Below are positions 34,026-41,714 of a stretch of 64,000 nucleotides of DNA, piece after piece; position 1 is the stretch's first letter, and every line of letters starts with the position of its first letter. Location of the stretch: contig BFBT01000001.1 of assembly GCA_003112755.1 (NCBI GenBank), forward strand, positions 1,054,001 through 1,118,000, in the 5' to 3' direction. The translations under genes were made by a program, and so were the position numbers. The notes under the pieces are model-generated. The model made no database searches. It had not been told where the DNA came from and worked only from the letters and a program-made list of their open reading frames with translations. Source of the stretch: Lawsonibacter asaccharolyticus. Its GTDB lineage: Bacteria; Bacillota; Clostridia; Oscillospirales; Oscillospiraceae.

Positions 34026-34682
34026 GTGAAAGTCCTGCTCATCAACGGCAGCCCCCACAAAGAGGGCTGCACCTACACCGCCCTGTCCGAGGTGGCGGCT
34101 CAGCTCCAGAAGCATGAGATCGAGACCGAGATCTTCTGGATCGGCAATCAGCCCATCCGGGGGTGTATCGACTGTAGATCCTGCTGGGGCAAGGGCCGCT
34201 GTGTTTTCGACGATGACAGCGTCAATCAGTGCATCCAGAAGATCATCCAGGCCGACGGCCTGGTGGTGGGCTCCCCAGTCTATTTCGGCGGCATCGCGGG
34301 GGGGCTGAAGTGCCTGCTGGACCGGGTGTTCTACGACGCCAAGCGGCTGTTCTTCTACAAACCTGCCGCCGCCGTGGTCACCTGCCGCCGTGGCGGGGCC
34401 GGCAACACCTTTGACCAGCTCAACAAGTACTTCACCATCTCCTCCATGCCGGTGGTGTCCTCCCAGTATTGGAACGGCGTCCACGGGGACCGGCCGGAGG
34501 AGGTCCGGGCGGATCTGGAGGGGATGCAGACCCTGCGCCTGGTGGGGGACAATATGGCCTGGCTGCTCCGCTCCATGACCGCCGCCCGCGAGGCCGGCGT
34601 GGTCCCCTATGAGCGGGAGGTCCGTGTGAAGACCAACTTCTACAAGCCGGAGGCCGACCCCAATGTCCAGGGGGAGGGCTGA
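34026..34682 (+). CDS. NADPH-dependent FMN reductase / iron-sulfur flavoprotein
   Basis: A 218-residue flavodoxin-like protein. It begins KVLLINGSPHKEGCTYTAL (the FMN phosphate loop of the NADPH-dependent FMN reductase family), has a Cys cluster CIDCRSCWGKGRC (about 42-54), and SPVYFGGIAGGLKCLLDR, the isoalloxazine-side loop. It likely transfers electrons from NAD(P)H to small acceptors in the cytoplasm. The GTG at 34026 is chosen because AAAGGAGGAG lies just upstream and the family motif starts there. Single-gene unit between its own promoter and a bidirectional terminator. Confidence 0.87.
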   Translation: MKVLLINGSPHKEGCTYTALSEVAAQLQKHEIETEIFWIGNQPIRGCIDCRSCWGKGRCVFDDDSVNQCIQKIIQADGLVVGSPVYFGGIAGGLKCLLDRVFYDAKRLFFYKPAAAVVTCRRGGAGNTFDQLNKYFTISSMPVVSSQYWNGVHGDRPEEVRADLEGMQTLRLVGDNMAWLLRSMTAAREAGVVPYEREVRVKTNFYKPEADPNVQGEG

Positions 34683-34724
34683 GCTCCTCATCCCCTCTTC
34701 TTTTACATCCTGCATGGAATATCC

Positions 34725-34767
34725 AAAAAAACATCGGGAGCAGCCTAAGGCTGCTCCCGATGTTTTT
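34725..34767. terminator. Bidirectional terminator between the reductase gene and the fakA-like gene
   Basis: Perfect stem ACATCGGGAGCAGCC / GGCTGCTCCCGATGT flanked by an A-run on the left and TTTTT on the right. Confidence 0.92.
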
Positions 34768-34771
34768 GCAC

Positions 34772-36460
34772 TTATTCGGCGGAGATCATGTAATAATACA
34801 CAGGCTGTCCGCCGGGCAGCAGGTTGATCTCGGCGGAGGGACACGCCTCCGTGAAGATATCCGCGGCCTTTTGGGCCTGCTCCTCCGTCACATCCTCGCC
34901 ATAGAAGATGGTGATGAAGCCGGCATCCTGGTGCTCCGGGGCCTGGGCCAGCCGGGTGAGCAGGGTGTCCAGGTCCTGATCCGTACCGAACAGCTGGTGC
35001 TCCTCCAGGGCCAGATAGTCCCCCTGTTTGATGGTGAAGCCGCCAAAGTCGGAGTCGCGGGCGGCATAGGTGACCTCCGCGGTGTGGACATTCTGAAGCG
35101 CCTCAGTCATGGCCTGGGTGTTGTCCTCCTCCTGGGCATCCAAGTCCACCGCCAGCATGGCGGAGATGCCCTGGGGCACCGTTTTGCTGGGCAGGACCAC
35201 CACCCTCTTGTCCTCGCACAGCCGCACGCACTGCTCCGCGGCCATGATGATGTTCTTGTTATTGGGCAGCACATAGACGATCTCTGCGGGAGTCTTATCC
35301 ACCTCTCGCAGGATGTCCTCGGTGGAGGGGTTCATGGTCTGTCCGCCGGAGATGACTCCGTCCACCCCCAGGTCACGGAACACAGCCTCCAGCCCCTGTC
35401 CGGCACAGACGGCTACAAAGCCATACTTCTTCTCCGGGGCGGCCTTCACCGGCGCCCCGCTGTCGGCGCCGGCCTCCAGTTCGGCCTCCACCGCCTCCAG
35501 GTCGTCGGTGCTCTGCACGTGCTTGCCCGCCGCCAGGTCATCGGCCTGGGTGCGCATGTTCTCGATCTTGGCCAGCTCCAGGGTGCCGTACTTCTGGGAC
35601 TCGGTAAGGGCGGCGCCGGGGGTGTTGGTATGGACGTGGACCTTGAAGGCCGTGTCGTCCTCTCCGATGACCAGGCTGTCCCCGATGCTGTTCAGATAGG
35701 TGCGGAAGGGCTCCAGATCCACCTCCTCAGTGTGCTTGCGCACGATGAATACGGTGTCAAAGGCGAAGGTGATGTCCTCGGCGGCCATGGCCACGAAGTC
35801 GGCCTTGTCCGCCGGGGCGGACTCCTCCTCCACCTGAGGCATGGGCTCTCCCCGCAGGCTGTCCAGCATCCCCTGGAGGATCACCAGGAAGCCCTTGCCC
35901 CCCGCGTCCACCACGCCGGCCTTCTTCAGCACCGGGTTCTGGTTGATGGTGTCGGCCAGGGCTTCCTGCCCCTCCCGAATGGCGGCCTCCAGCACGGACT
36001 CCGCCGCGTTCTCCTCCCGGGCGGCGGCGGCGGCCTGAGCGGCAGCCAGGCGGGACACGGTGAGGATGGTGCCCTCCGCGGGCTTCATCACCGCTTTATA
36101 GGCGGCGGCCACGCCGAAGTCCAGGGCGATGGCCAGATCCCGGCCGTCGATGGTCTCCCGGTCCTTGAGGGACTTTGCAATGCCGCGGAACAGCAGGGAG
36201 AGGATGACGCCGGAGTTTCCCCGGGCCCCCCGAAGCAGGGCGCTGGCCGCTGTCTGGGCCGCTTCTCCCACGGTGGCACACTGCTTTTTCTTCAGCTCCG
36301 CGGCGGCAGCGCTGATGGTCAGGCTCATATTGGTCCCGGTATCCCCGTCGGGGACTGGGAATACGTTCAGGTCGTTGATGTGCTGCTTCTGGGCACTGAT
36401 GGCGGCGGCGGCATGGATGACCATCTGCTGAAAGGCCGCTGCGTCAATGGTCTGTGTCAT
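34772..36460 (-). CDS. fakA: DAK2/DegV-type fatty-acid kinase subunit (FakA/YloV-like)
   Basis: A 562-residue protein. The N-terminal DhaL-like ATP-binding domain carries NDLNVFPVPDGDTGTNM (two metal-binding Asp) and RGARGNSGVILS. A middle FakA domain and a C-terminal domain follow (about 310-560; NPSTEDIL, VLPNNKNIIMAAEQ), exactly the architecture of YloV/FakA. FakA phosphorylates fatty acids bound to FakB (DegV) proteins to feed phospholipid synthesis; no fakB lies in the window. The gls24/asp23-type gene 27 bp upstream matches the yloU-yloV arrangement of Bacillus and supports the call. Confidence 0.92.
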   Translation of the reverse strand: MTQTIDAAAFQQMVIHAAAAISAQKQHINDLNVFPVPDGDTGTNMSLTISAAAAELKKKQCATVGEAAQTAASALLRGARGNSGVILSLLFRGIAKSLKDRETIDGRDLAIALDFGVAAAYKAVMKPAEGTILTVSRLAAAQAAAAAREENAAESVLEAAIREGQEALADTINQNPVLKKAGVVDAGGKGFLVILQGMLDSLRGEPMPQVEEESAPADKADFVAMAAEDITFAFDTVFIVRKHTEEVDLEPFRTYLNSIGDSLVIGEDDTAFKVHVHTNTPGAALTESQKYGTLELAKIENMRTQADDLAAGKHVQSTDDLEAVEAELEAGADSGAPVKAAPEKKYGFVAVCAGQGLEAVFRDLGVDGVISGGQTMNPSTEDILREVDKTPAEIVYVLPNNKNIIMAAEQCVRLCEDKRVVVLPSKTVPQGISAMLAVDLDAQEEDNTQAMTEALQNVHTAEVTYAARDSDFGGFTIKQGDYLALEEHQLFGTDQDLDTLLTRLAQAPEHQDAGFITIFYGEDVTEEQAQKAADIFTEACPSAEINLLPGGQPVYYYMISAE

Positions 36461-36487
36461 ATCGGCGATGTTCCTTTCTACAAATGG

Positions 36488-36835
36488 TTAAAACCGCATG
36501 GAGTCCACAAAGACGTCCACGGATCTCACTTCCACGCCGGTGGTCTTGCTCACCACATAGCGCACCTCACTCATGATGGAGCGGCAGACGGCGACCAGAT
36601 TGACGCCGTTTTCCACAATAATGTGCAGCTCGATGGAGACGGTCCCGTCCTCGTTGTAATATACTTTGACTCCCTTGGCCATGGATTCCCGCTTGAGCAG
36701 ATGGACCAGGCCGTCGGTCTTGGAGCGGACCGCCATGCCCTTCACGCCATAGCAGTTGGTGGCGGCGCTGCCGGTAATGGCAGTAAACACATCGCTGCTG
36801 ATGCGGATCTCGCCCAGATCGTTTTCCAGTTTCAT
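36488..36835 (-). CDS. Asp23/Gls24-family envelope stress protein (YloU-like)
   Basis: A 115-residue Asp23/Gls24 protein: GEIRISSDVFTAITGSAA at the start, CYGVKGMAV in the middle and VRSVDVFVDSMRF at the end. These proteins lie at the membrane periphery and are linked to envelope stress. The start is ATG 36835, shortly after GAAAGGAAGG; a longer frame upstream is Arg/Pro-rich and non-coding in appearance. First gene of the yloU-yloV-type operon. Confidence 0.92.
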   Translation of the reverse strand: MKLENDLGEIRISSDVFTAITGSAATNCYGVKGMAVRSKTDGLVHLLKRESMAKGVKVYYNEDGTVSIELHIIVENGVNLVAVCRSIMSEVRYVVSKTTGVEVRSVDVFVDSMRF

Positions 36836-36948
36836 GGTTGCATCCTTCCTTTCACCAGGGCGGCCGGGGCCGCGGCGGACGGCGGGCCCTGAGGCGGGCT
36901 CTCCCGCGGCGCGCCCTCTGGATGGGCTTTCATACTGATACTGGTCAT

Positions 36949-36977
36949 ATTTTATTCTATTTCCCGTAAAAATACAA
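36949..36977 (-). promoter_or_regulatory. Promoter of the gls24-fakA operon
   Basis: Minus strand: TTGTAT (36972-36977), 17-bp spacer, TAAAAT (36949-36954). A GC-rich leader of about 110 nt follows. Confidence 0.65.
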
Positions 36978-37012
36978 GTACAAGATGGGTCTCTTCCGCC
37001 CCGGGCACAGAG

Positions 37013-37051
37013 AAAAACGGAGGCCGGAGCACGGGGTCCCCGCGTCCGGCC
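37013..37051 (-). terminator. Intrinsic terminator of the MoxR-VWA operon
   Basis: Minus strand: GGCCGGA / TCCGGCC stem with a CGGGG/CCCCG inner pairing, then TCCGTTTTT. Confidence 0.8.
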
Positions 37052-37077
37052 TTGGCCCGCTCCAGGAAAACCGGTGC

Positions 37078-38274
37078 TCACCGCACCAGAAGCTTCTTCA
37101 TAGCCTCCTCCAGCCCCTCCACTGTCAGGGGGAACATGGGGAACTCCCGGCCGATGGTATCATAGGTCCGGGTCCAGTACTCCCCCCAAGTGGGCCGGTC
37201 GCCGGGATTGAGCCACACGATATGGGGATATTTCCCCTTGAGCATCTGGAGCCACTCCAAGCCGCAGCGCTTGTGCTCCTCCCCATCCGGAGTTCGGTAG
37301 CGGAACTGGGTCACCAGCTCGTGGGGAGCCATCTGGGCGTCCCCCACCAGGATGACCTTGTACTCGCTGGACAGGTTGCTCAGCACCCAGTCGGTGGGCA
37401 CCGTGTTGCTGGGACGGAGGGTGGGCTCGGTGTACAGGCGGGAGTAGACGCAGTTGTGGAAATAGTACACCTTCAGATCCTTGAAATGGCCCGACTTGCT
37501 CACCGCCTGGAACAGAGCGGAGCACAGGCGGCTGTAATACTCCATGGACCCGCCGGAGTCCATGAGCAGCAGCACCTTCACTGTGTTCTGCCGGGGCTTT
37601 TTATAGCGCACCTTCAGGGAGCCGGCGTTGTTGGCGGTGTCCTTGATGGTGTTGTCCACATCGAACTCAGTGGCAGGCAGGTCCACCAGGCCGGAGAACT
37701 GCCGCAGATGGCGCAGGGCCACCTGGAACTGGCGGGTGTCCAGGGTGTTGTCCCCCCGGAAATCCCGGAAGCGGCGCTCGCCCGCCACCCGGAAGGCCCG
37801 CTTGCCCTGGCCCTCGCCCCCCACCCGGATGCCGTTGGGGCTCATGCCCGAGTTGCCGAAGACGGACATGCCGTGGGTGCCTACCCAGTAGTTGCCGCAG
37901 TTGTGCTGCTCCCGCTGCTCGTTCATCCGCTCTCGGAACATCTCTTCGATCTCCGTGTTGGACAGCAGCTCATTGAGCTCGGCCTGCTGCTCGTCATACC
38001 GGCCCATCAGAGCATCGGGGCGGTCCAGCCAGTCCAGCAGCTCCTGGGACACCTCCTGCTCGAAGGGCACGTCCTTGAAGTACTCCAGGAAAGCCCGGTC
38101 AAAGCGGTCGAAGTCGGCCTCCGTCTTCACCAGCAGTGCCCGGCACAGGTAGTAAAAGCCAGTGAGGCTGGCCCCCTCCAGCCCCTTGTCCAGGGCTTCC
38201 ATCAGAGCCATCCACTCGGTGAGGGAGATCTTCAGGCCGCTGCGGCGCAGCAGATAGAGAAAATCACCGAACAT
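37078..38274 (-). CDS. VWA-domain (CoxE-like) protein, partner of MoxR ATPase
   Basis: A 398-residue protein. The N-terminal helical part (about 1-140) precedes a VWA domain (about 230-395) whose metal-ion-dependent adhesion site reads LLLMDSGGSM (D-S-G-G-S) with a later LVGDAQMAP. CoxE/ViaA-like proteins work with MoxR/RavA AAA+ ATPases, and here the ATPase gene lies 4 bp upstream. A role in metal-centre insertion or envelope stress is typical, but the client is unknown. No membrane helix is seen. Confidence 0.88.
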   Translation of the reverse strand: MFGDFLYLLRRSGLKISLTEWMALMEALDKGLEGASLTGFYYLCRALLVKTEADFDRFDRAFLEYFKDVPFEQEVSQELLDWLDRPDALMGRYDEQQAELNELLSNTEIEEMFRERMNEQREQHNCGNYWVGTHGMSVFGNSGMSPNGIRVGGEGQGKRAFRVAGERRFRDFRGDNTLDTRQFQVALRHLRQFSGLVDLPATEFDVDNTIKDTANNAGSLKVRYKKPRQNTVKVLLLMDSGGSMEYYSRLCSALFQAVSKSGHFKDLKVYYFHNCVYSRLYTEPTLRPSNTVPTDWVLSNLSSEYKVILVGDAQMAPHELVTQFRYRTPDGEEHKRCGLEWLQMLKGKYPHIVWLNPGDRPTWGEYWTRTYDTIGREFPMFPLTVEGLEEAMKKLLVR

Positions 38275-38278
38275 ACCA

Positions 38279-39091
38279 TCACCGCCAGCTCTTGCGCAGG
38301 GCGTCGATGTCCTCGTTCTTCTTCAGCAGCACGCCCAGATAGGGCACCTCGGCCACGACGCGGTCGGGGTCATAGCCCCCGTGGATCAGGGCCTGTATCC
38401 AGTCGATGATCTCGCTGGTGGAGGGCTTTTTCTTGATCTGGGGCAGGCTGCGGATGCGGTAGAAGGCCTCCAGCACCTGGTCCAGCAGATGCTGGTCCAG
38501 ATTTTGGAAGTGCACGTTGACGATCTCTGCCATCAGCTCCCGGTCTGGGAACTCGATGTAGTGGAATACGCAGCGGCGCAGGAAGGCGTCGGGCAGCTCC
38601 TTCTCCGCATTGGAGGTGATAATGACGATGGGGCGGTGCTTGGCGGTGACGGTGCGTCCCGTCTCCGGGATGTGGAACTCCATCCGGTCCAGCTCCCACA
38701 GCAGGTCGTTGGGGAACTCCAGATCGGCCTTGTCGATCTCGTCGATGAGCAGGATCACCTGGTCGTCGGCGGTGAATGCCTCCCCCAGCTTGCCCAGCTT
38801 GACATACTTCTCGATGTCGTCCACGCCCTCGCCGCCGAATTGGCTGTCATACAGCCGCTGGACCACGTCGTAGACATACAGACCGTCCTGGGCCTTGGTG
38901 GTGGACTTGATATTCCAGATGATCAGCTCTTTGCCCAGGGATTTGGCGATGGCCTCAGCCAGCACCGTCTTTCCCGTGCCCGGCTCCCCTTTGATCAGCA
39001 GGGGCTTCTGGAGCACCATAGCGATATTCACCGCCCGCATCAGTTCCTCGGAAGCGACATAGTCCTGGCTTCCCTGAAATGTCTCACTCAT
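38279..39091 (-). CDS. MoxR-family AAA+ ATPase (second paralogue)
   Basis: A 271-residue AAA+ protein: Walker A GEPGTGKTVLAEAIA (about 34-48), Walker B ILLIDEIDKAD (about 109-119), sensor 1 IITSNAEKELPDAFLRRC. It starts at ATG 39091 behind GAAAGG; an in-frame ATG 45 bp upstream has no ribosome-binding site. It belongs to a different MoxR subgroup from the protein at 9.6-10.5 kb and is paired with a VWA rather than a DUF58 protein. Confidence 0.92.
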   Translation of the reverse strand: MSETFQGSQDYVASEELMRAVNIAMVLQKPLLIKGEPGTGKTVLAEAIAKSLGKELIIWNIKSTTKAQDGLYVYDVVQRLYDSQFGGEGVDDIEKYVKLGKLGEAFTADDQVILLIDEIDKADLEFPNDLLWELDRMEFHIPETGRTVTAKHRPIVIITSNAEKELPDAFLRRCVFHYIEFPDRELMAEIVNVHFQNLDQHLLDQVLEAFYRIRSLPQIKKKPSTSEIIDWIQALIHGGYDPDRVVAEVPYLGVLLKKNEDIDALRKSWR

Positions 39092-39147
39092 AGCAGTATC
39101 CTTTCCCGGCCCGGGGGCCATTTCATCATTTGACATAGATATTTGGA

Positions 39148-39176
39148 ATTTTATCGTTTTTTCCCCGCAAATGCAA
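39148..39176 (-). promoter_or_regulatory. Promoter of the second MoxR operon
   Basis: Minus strand: TTGCAT (39171-39176), 17-bp spacer, TAAAAT (39148-39153). Confidence 0.65.
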
Positions 39177-39283
39177 GCCCTTCCCGCCCAAAATCCAAAA
39201 TTTCAAAGTCTTTTGCAGGAGCGGGGCCGGGCCAGCCCTCCAAAAACGGCCTGGAATAAAAAAATTTAAAAAATAAATCGGCC

Positions 39284-39312
39284 TTGCTCCAATATTTTAA
39301 TTGTGCTACCGT
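39284..39312 (+). promoter_or_regulatory. Promoter of the C45 acyltransferase gene
   Basis: TTGCTC (39284-39289), 17-bp spacer, TACCGT (39307-39312) with TGC before it. Confidence 0.5.
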
Positions 39313-39373
39313 TCTTTTGAGAGGCGGCGCCGCGCTCTTTACTCTGAGATCTGAACAGAAAAGGAGCGTTTTT

Positions 39374-40387
39374 ATGCTTCACACACAACTGCACGGCACA
39401 CACTGGCAGATCGGCTTCCAGCTGGGAGCCGGTCTGGCCCGGGACGGCCATTTTATCCTGGACGCTGTTCCCTTTCCCATCACCCCGGCGCGGCTGGAGT
39501 TTGCCCGGACCTGCCTGCCCCTCTGCCGCCGGTGGTTCCCCGCCGCCCTGGAGGAGCTGCGGGGGCTGGCCCAGGGGCAGGGGTGTGCCCCGGACGAACT
39601 GGCCGGGGTCCTCTTCTCCATGTACGCCATGCCGCCCGGCCCCTGCTGCTCCTGCTTTGCCCTGCGCAGGGGGAGAGGAGCCCTGTTCGGCCGGAACAGC
39701 GACTTTCTCACGGAGCTGGAAGAGCACAACGCCAACTGCCTATACCGTTTTTCCGACGGCGGCTATTCTTTTGTGGGCAACACCACCTCCTTCCTCCAGA
39801 TGGAGGACGGCGTCAATCAGTTCGGACTGGCGGCGGGACTCACCTCGGTGCCCCCCAGCCCACCCCGCCCCGGGCTGAATGCTGGTCTGACCCTGCGGCT
39901 CCTGCTGGAATCCTGCCGGGATGTTCCCCAGGCCCTGGCGCTGCTCCGGCAGCTCCCCGTCTCCTCCTGCCACACGCTGGTGCTGGCCGACCGGGCTGGG
40001 CGTATCGCCCTGGCGGAGTGTGCCCCGGAGCGCACCCAGATCCATTGTCCCGGGGAGACGGACGCCTTCGTCTGCTCCGTCAATTCCTTCCACCTCTCCG
40101 CCATGGCCCCCTTCCGCCGGCAGACGGACGACGACTGGCGGGCGGAAGAGCGCTATCTGACCCTCACCCGCTCCCTGGCCGCCTGGGGCCCGGAGCTCGA
40201 CCTCCAAGCTGGACAGGACCTGCTCTCCGGCAGGATGGGCTTCCTGTGCCAGTATGACCGCAGGGAGGGCCGGGACACCGTCTGGTCCGTGCTCTATGAC
40301 ACGGCCTCCGGCACCCTCCTGCGTGCGGAGGGCAACCCCGGCCGCCTCCCCTTTCAGCCAGACTCCAGGCTCTCGTTTCGTTCCTGA
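39374..40387 (+). CDS. C45-family Ntn hydrolase (acyl-CoA:6-aminopenicillanic acid acyltransferase-like)
   Basis: A 337-residue protein. The segment PPGPCCSCFALRRGRGALFGRNSDF (about 87-111) is the Ntn-hydrolase core of the C45 peptidase / IAT family. A Cys (91 or 92) would become the N-terminal nucleophile after self-cleavage, and RNSDF supplies the oxyanion region. GLAAGLTS and VNSFH also fit. Members hydrolyse or transfer amide-linked acyl groups, including bile-acid conjugates and beta-lactams. No signal peptide. ATG 39374 has AAAGGAGCG 6 bases upstream. Substrate unknown. Confidence 0.82.
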   Translation: MLHTQLHGTHWQIGFQLGAGLARDGHFILDAVPFPITPARLEFARTCLPLCRRWFPAALEELRGLAQGQGCAPDELAGVLFSMYAMPPGPCCSCFALRRGRGALFGRNSDFLTELEEHNANCLYRFSDGGYSFVGNTTSFLQMEDGVNQFGLAAGLTSVPPSPPRPGLNAGLTLRLLLESCRDVPQALALLRQLPVSSCHTLVLADRAGRIALAECAPERTQIHCPGETDAFVCSVNSFHLSAMAPFRRQTDDDWRAEERYLTLTRSLAAWGPELDLQAGQDLLSGRMGFLCQYDRREGRDTVWSVLYDTASGTLLRAEGNPGRLPFQPDSRLSFRS

Positions 40388-40393
40388 CCTCAT

Positions 40394-40422
40394 ACGGGGA
40401 GCGGCCCTCTGCCGCTCCCCGT
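40394..40422 (+). terminator. Terminator-like hairpin after the C45 gene
   Basis: ACGGGGAGCGG / CCGCTCCCCGT, 7-base loop, followed by CATCTTATT. Confidence 0.65.
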
Positions 40423-40443
40423 CATCTTATTACACTTGTCATC

Positions 40444-40506
40444 TTGCAAAGTATTATTATTTTTTTGCAAAGTTTACTTGACAAATTTGGGGTGACGTGA
40501 TATGCT
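40444..40506 (+). promoter_or_regulatory. Strong promoter with direct-repeat operator, XRE/small-membrane-protein operon
   Basis: Consensus TTGACA (40478-40483), 17-bp spacer, TATGCT (40501-40506) with TGA before it. Two exact copies of TTGCAAAGT lie at 40444-40452 and 40465-40473, 21 bp apart (two helical turns), directly upstream of the -35. They are a likely binding site, perhaps for the operon's own XRE regulator. Confidence 0.65.
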
Positions 40507-40534
40507 TGCCTCACCAAACGAAAGGAGCGCTGCT

Positions 40535-40846
40535 ATGATGGACAAGGAAGACATTCTGAAGCGGAGCCGCCGCGAGAAGGACGAGGGCCTGACCTATGCC
40601 CAGGACCGGGGCCGGCAGTACGGCGTGGTGGGATTTCTGGTGCTGTTTCTCGTCATCATGATCTACAACATGGTCCGGGGGCTGGACAACTCCCTGCCCC
40701 TGACCCTGTTTTGGGCCTATCTCTCCTGCGAGGCCGCAGGCCGCTACTTTGCCCGGAAGGAAAAGAGCGTGCTGGCCACCGCAGTGCTGGCCGGACTGGC
40801 CTTCCTCTTCTCCCTGGTCTCCTATATCCTAGAGACCCTGCCGTGA
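40535..40846 (+). CDS. Small membrane protein (DUF6442-like), copy 1
   Basis: A 103-residue protein with a charged N-terminus (MMDKEDILKRSRREKDEG) and three hydrophobic segments (about 33-50, 55-70, 78-98). It shares N-terminal motif, layout and length with the gene at 40996 (KEDILKRSRRE versus KEEILAKSRKE), so the two are paralogues. I believe this is the family called DUF6442, from memory. AAAGGAG is 7 bases before the first ATG. It may sense or respond to membrane stress, but nothing shows function. Confidence 0.78.
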   Translation: MMDKEDILKRSRREKDEGLTYAQDRGRQYGVVGFLVLFLVIMIYNMVRGLDNSLPLTLFWAYLSCEAAGRYFARKEKSVLATAVLAGLAFLFSLVSYILETLP

Positions 40847-40974
40847 GCCCGGCCAGACCGCTGGGGCCGGCCAGGCTGGTACTGACGTTTGTGCTGCTGT
40901 CCGCCCTTTTCCTGCTGGCCCTGCTGGCGGGAATGCTGCGGCTGCTGGTACTGGCGCTGGTGCCCGCCCAATGA
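40843..40974 (+). CDS. 43-residue single-helix membrane protein
   Basis: The GTG start overlaps the preceding stop as GTGA, indicating translational coupling. The peptide has a short basic start (SPARPLGPARL) and one long Leu-rich helix (VLTFVLLSALFLLALLAGM), ending before the ribosome-binding site of the next gene. Placement inside the operon supports it being real, though Leu-rich reading of GC-rich DNA is a risk. Confidence 0.5.
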   Translation: MSPARPLGPARLVLTFVLLSALFLLALLAGMLRLLVLALVPAQ

Positions 40975-40995
40975 GAAAAGAAAGGAGCATGATCC

Positions 40996-41310
40996 ATGAA
41001 CAAGGAAGAGATCCTGGCGAAAAGCCGCAAAGAAAACGTCCTTCAGGACGAGATGGAGCGCACTGTCCGCATCGAGGGGGAGTCCTTCAGCCTGATCCTG
41101 GTCTTTCTGGTGGGGGTAGTGATCGTGATCTTCAACCGGCTCCACGGCCTGCCCGCCAACAGTGTGCTGGCCATGTTCTGGGCCTCCTGTGTGGGCAACC
41201 GCCTCTACCGTCTCACCAAGCGGAGGAACACCTCCGACGTGGTGACGCTGCTGATCTCTCTTGCTTTTTTGGCCTGGAATCTGGTAAGATACTTCACACA
41301 GGGATGGTGA
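40996..41310 (+). CDS. Small membrane protein (DUF6442-like), copy 2
   Basis: A 104-residue protein with the conserved start MNKEEILAKSRKENVLQDE and three hydrophobic segments (about 32-48, 52-68, 82-100). Paralogue of the gene at 40535. AAAGGAG lies 9 bases before the ATG. It ends four bases before the XRE regulator gene, which suggests regulator and membrane protein work together, as in pairs of a membrane protein and an XRE regulator found in Clostridia. Confidence 0.8.
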   Translation: MNKEEILAKSRKENVLQDEMERTVRIEGESFSLILVFLVGVVIVIFNRLHGLPANSVLAMFWASCVGNRLYRLTKRRNTSDVVTLLISLAFLAWNLVRYFTQGW

Positions 41311-41314
41311 GGAC

Positions 41315-41521
41315 ATGGATGAACAGCTGGTCTTGAAAAATCGCTTAAAGGTGGCCCGGGCGGAGCGCGGTCTGTCCCAGGGAGACCTGGCCAAGCTGGT
41401 GGGCGTGTCCCGCCAGACCATCAGCTCCATTGAGACCGGCCAGTTCAACCCCACCGCCAAGCTGGCCCTGGTGCTGTGCATCGCGCTGGACAAAAAATTT
41501 GAGGAGCTTTTCTATTTCTGA
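41315..41521 (+). CDS. XRE-family transcriptional regulator (minimal HTH protein)
   Basis: A 68-residue Cro/CI-type protein consisting of the helix-turn-helix only: RLKVARAERGLSQGDLAKLVGVSRQTISSIETGQFNPT, followed by the short tail KFEELFYF typical of the YdaS/YozG-like group. It starts 4 bp after the membrane-protein gene. Probable autoregulator of the operon through the TTGCAAAGT repeats. Confidence 0.9.
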   Translation: MDEQLVLKNRLKVARAERGLSQGDLAKLVGVSRQTISSIETGQFNPTAKLALVLCIALDKKFEELFYF

Positions 41522-41579
41522 AATAAATTTTTCGAATTTTTGGTTTAATTTTTCTGTAATTTCTTGATATTAAACCTTG

Positions 41580-41703
41580 TTATTATCTACCCGCAAAAAT
41601 TATATAATATTGAATATACGCCGACCAGCTGGCAGCAATATGCTCGTTAACGGTCCGCACAGAATTTACCGGGCCCCGGAGATCAAATATCTCCGGGGCC
41701 CGG
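41580..41703 (+). ncRNA. Candidate small RNA with own promoter and terminator
   Basis: Promoter TTATTA (41580-41585), 17-bp spacer, perfect TATAAT (41603-41608). It points into about 60 bp without a gene and then a 15-bp perfect hairpin (41669-41683 with 41689-41703). The expected transcript is about 90 nt. The hairpin lacks a strong T-run and may also end the convergent hydrolase gene, so this could simply be an isolated promoter. No known RNA family recognised. Confidence 0.35.
41669..41703. terminator. Convergent terminator hairpin
   Basis: 15-bp perfect GC-rich stem with loop CAAAT; flanked by ATTTACC and TTATAC, so weak tails on both sides. Confidence 0.65.
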
Positions 41704-41714
41704 TTATACTGTCC

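Noticed and set aside
34760..36892. A 710-codon plus-strand frame opposite fakA and gls24
   Set aside because: Spans two real genes, the intergenic gap and a terminator, with His/Gly-rich non-protein-like composition.
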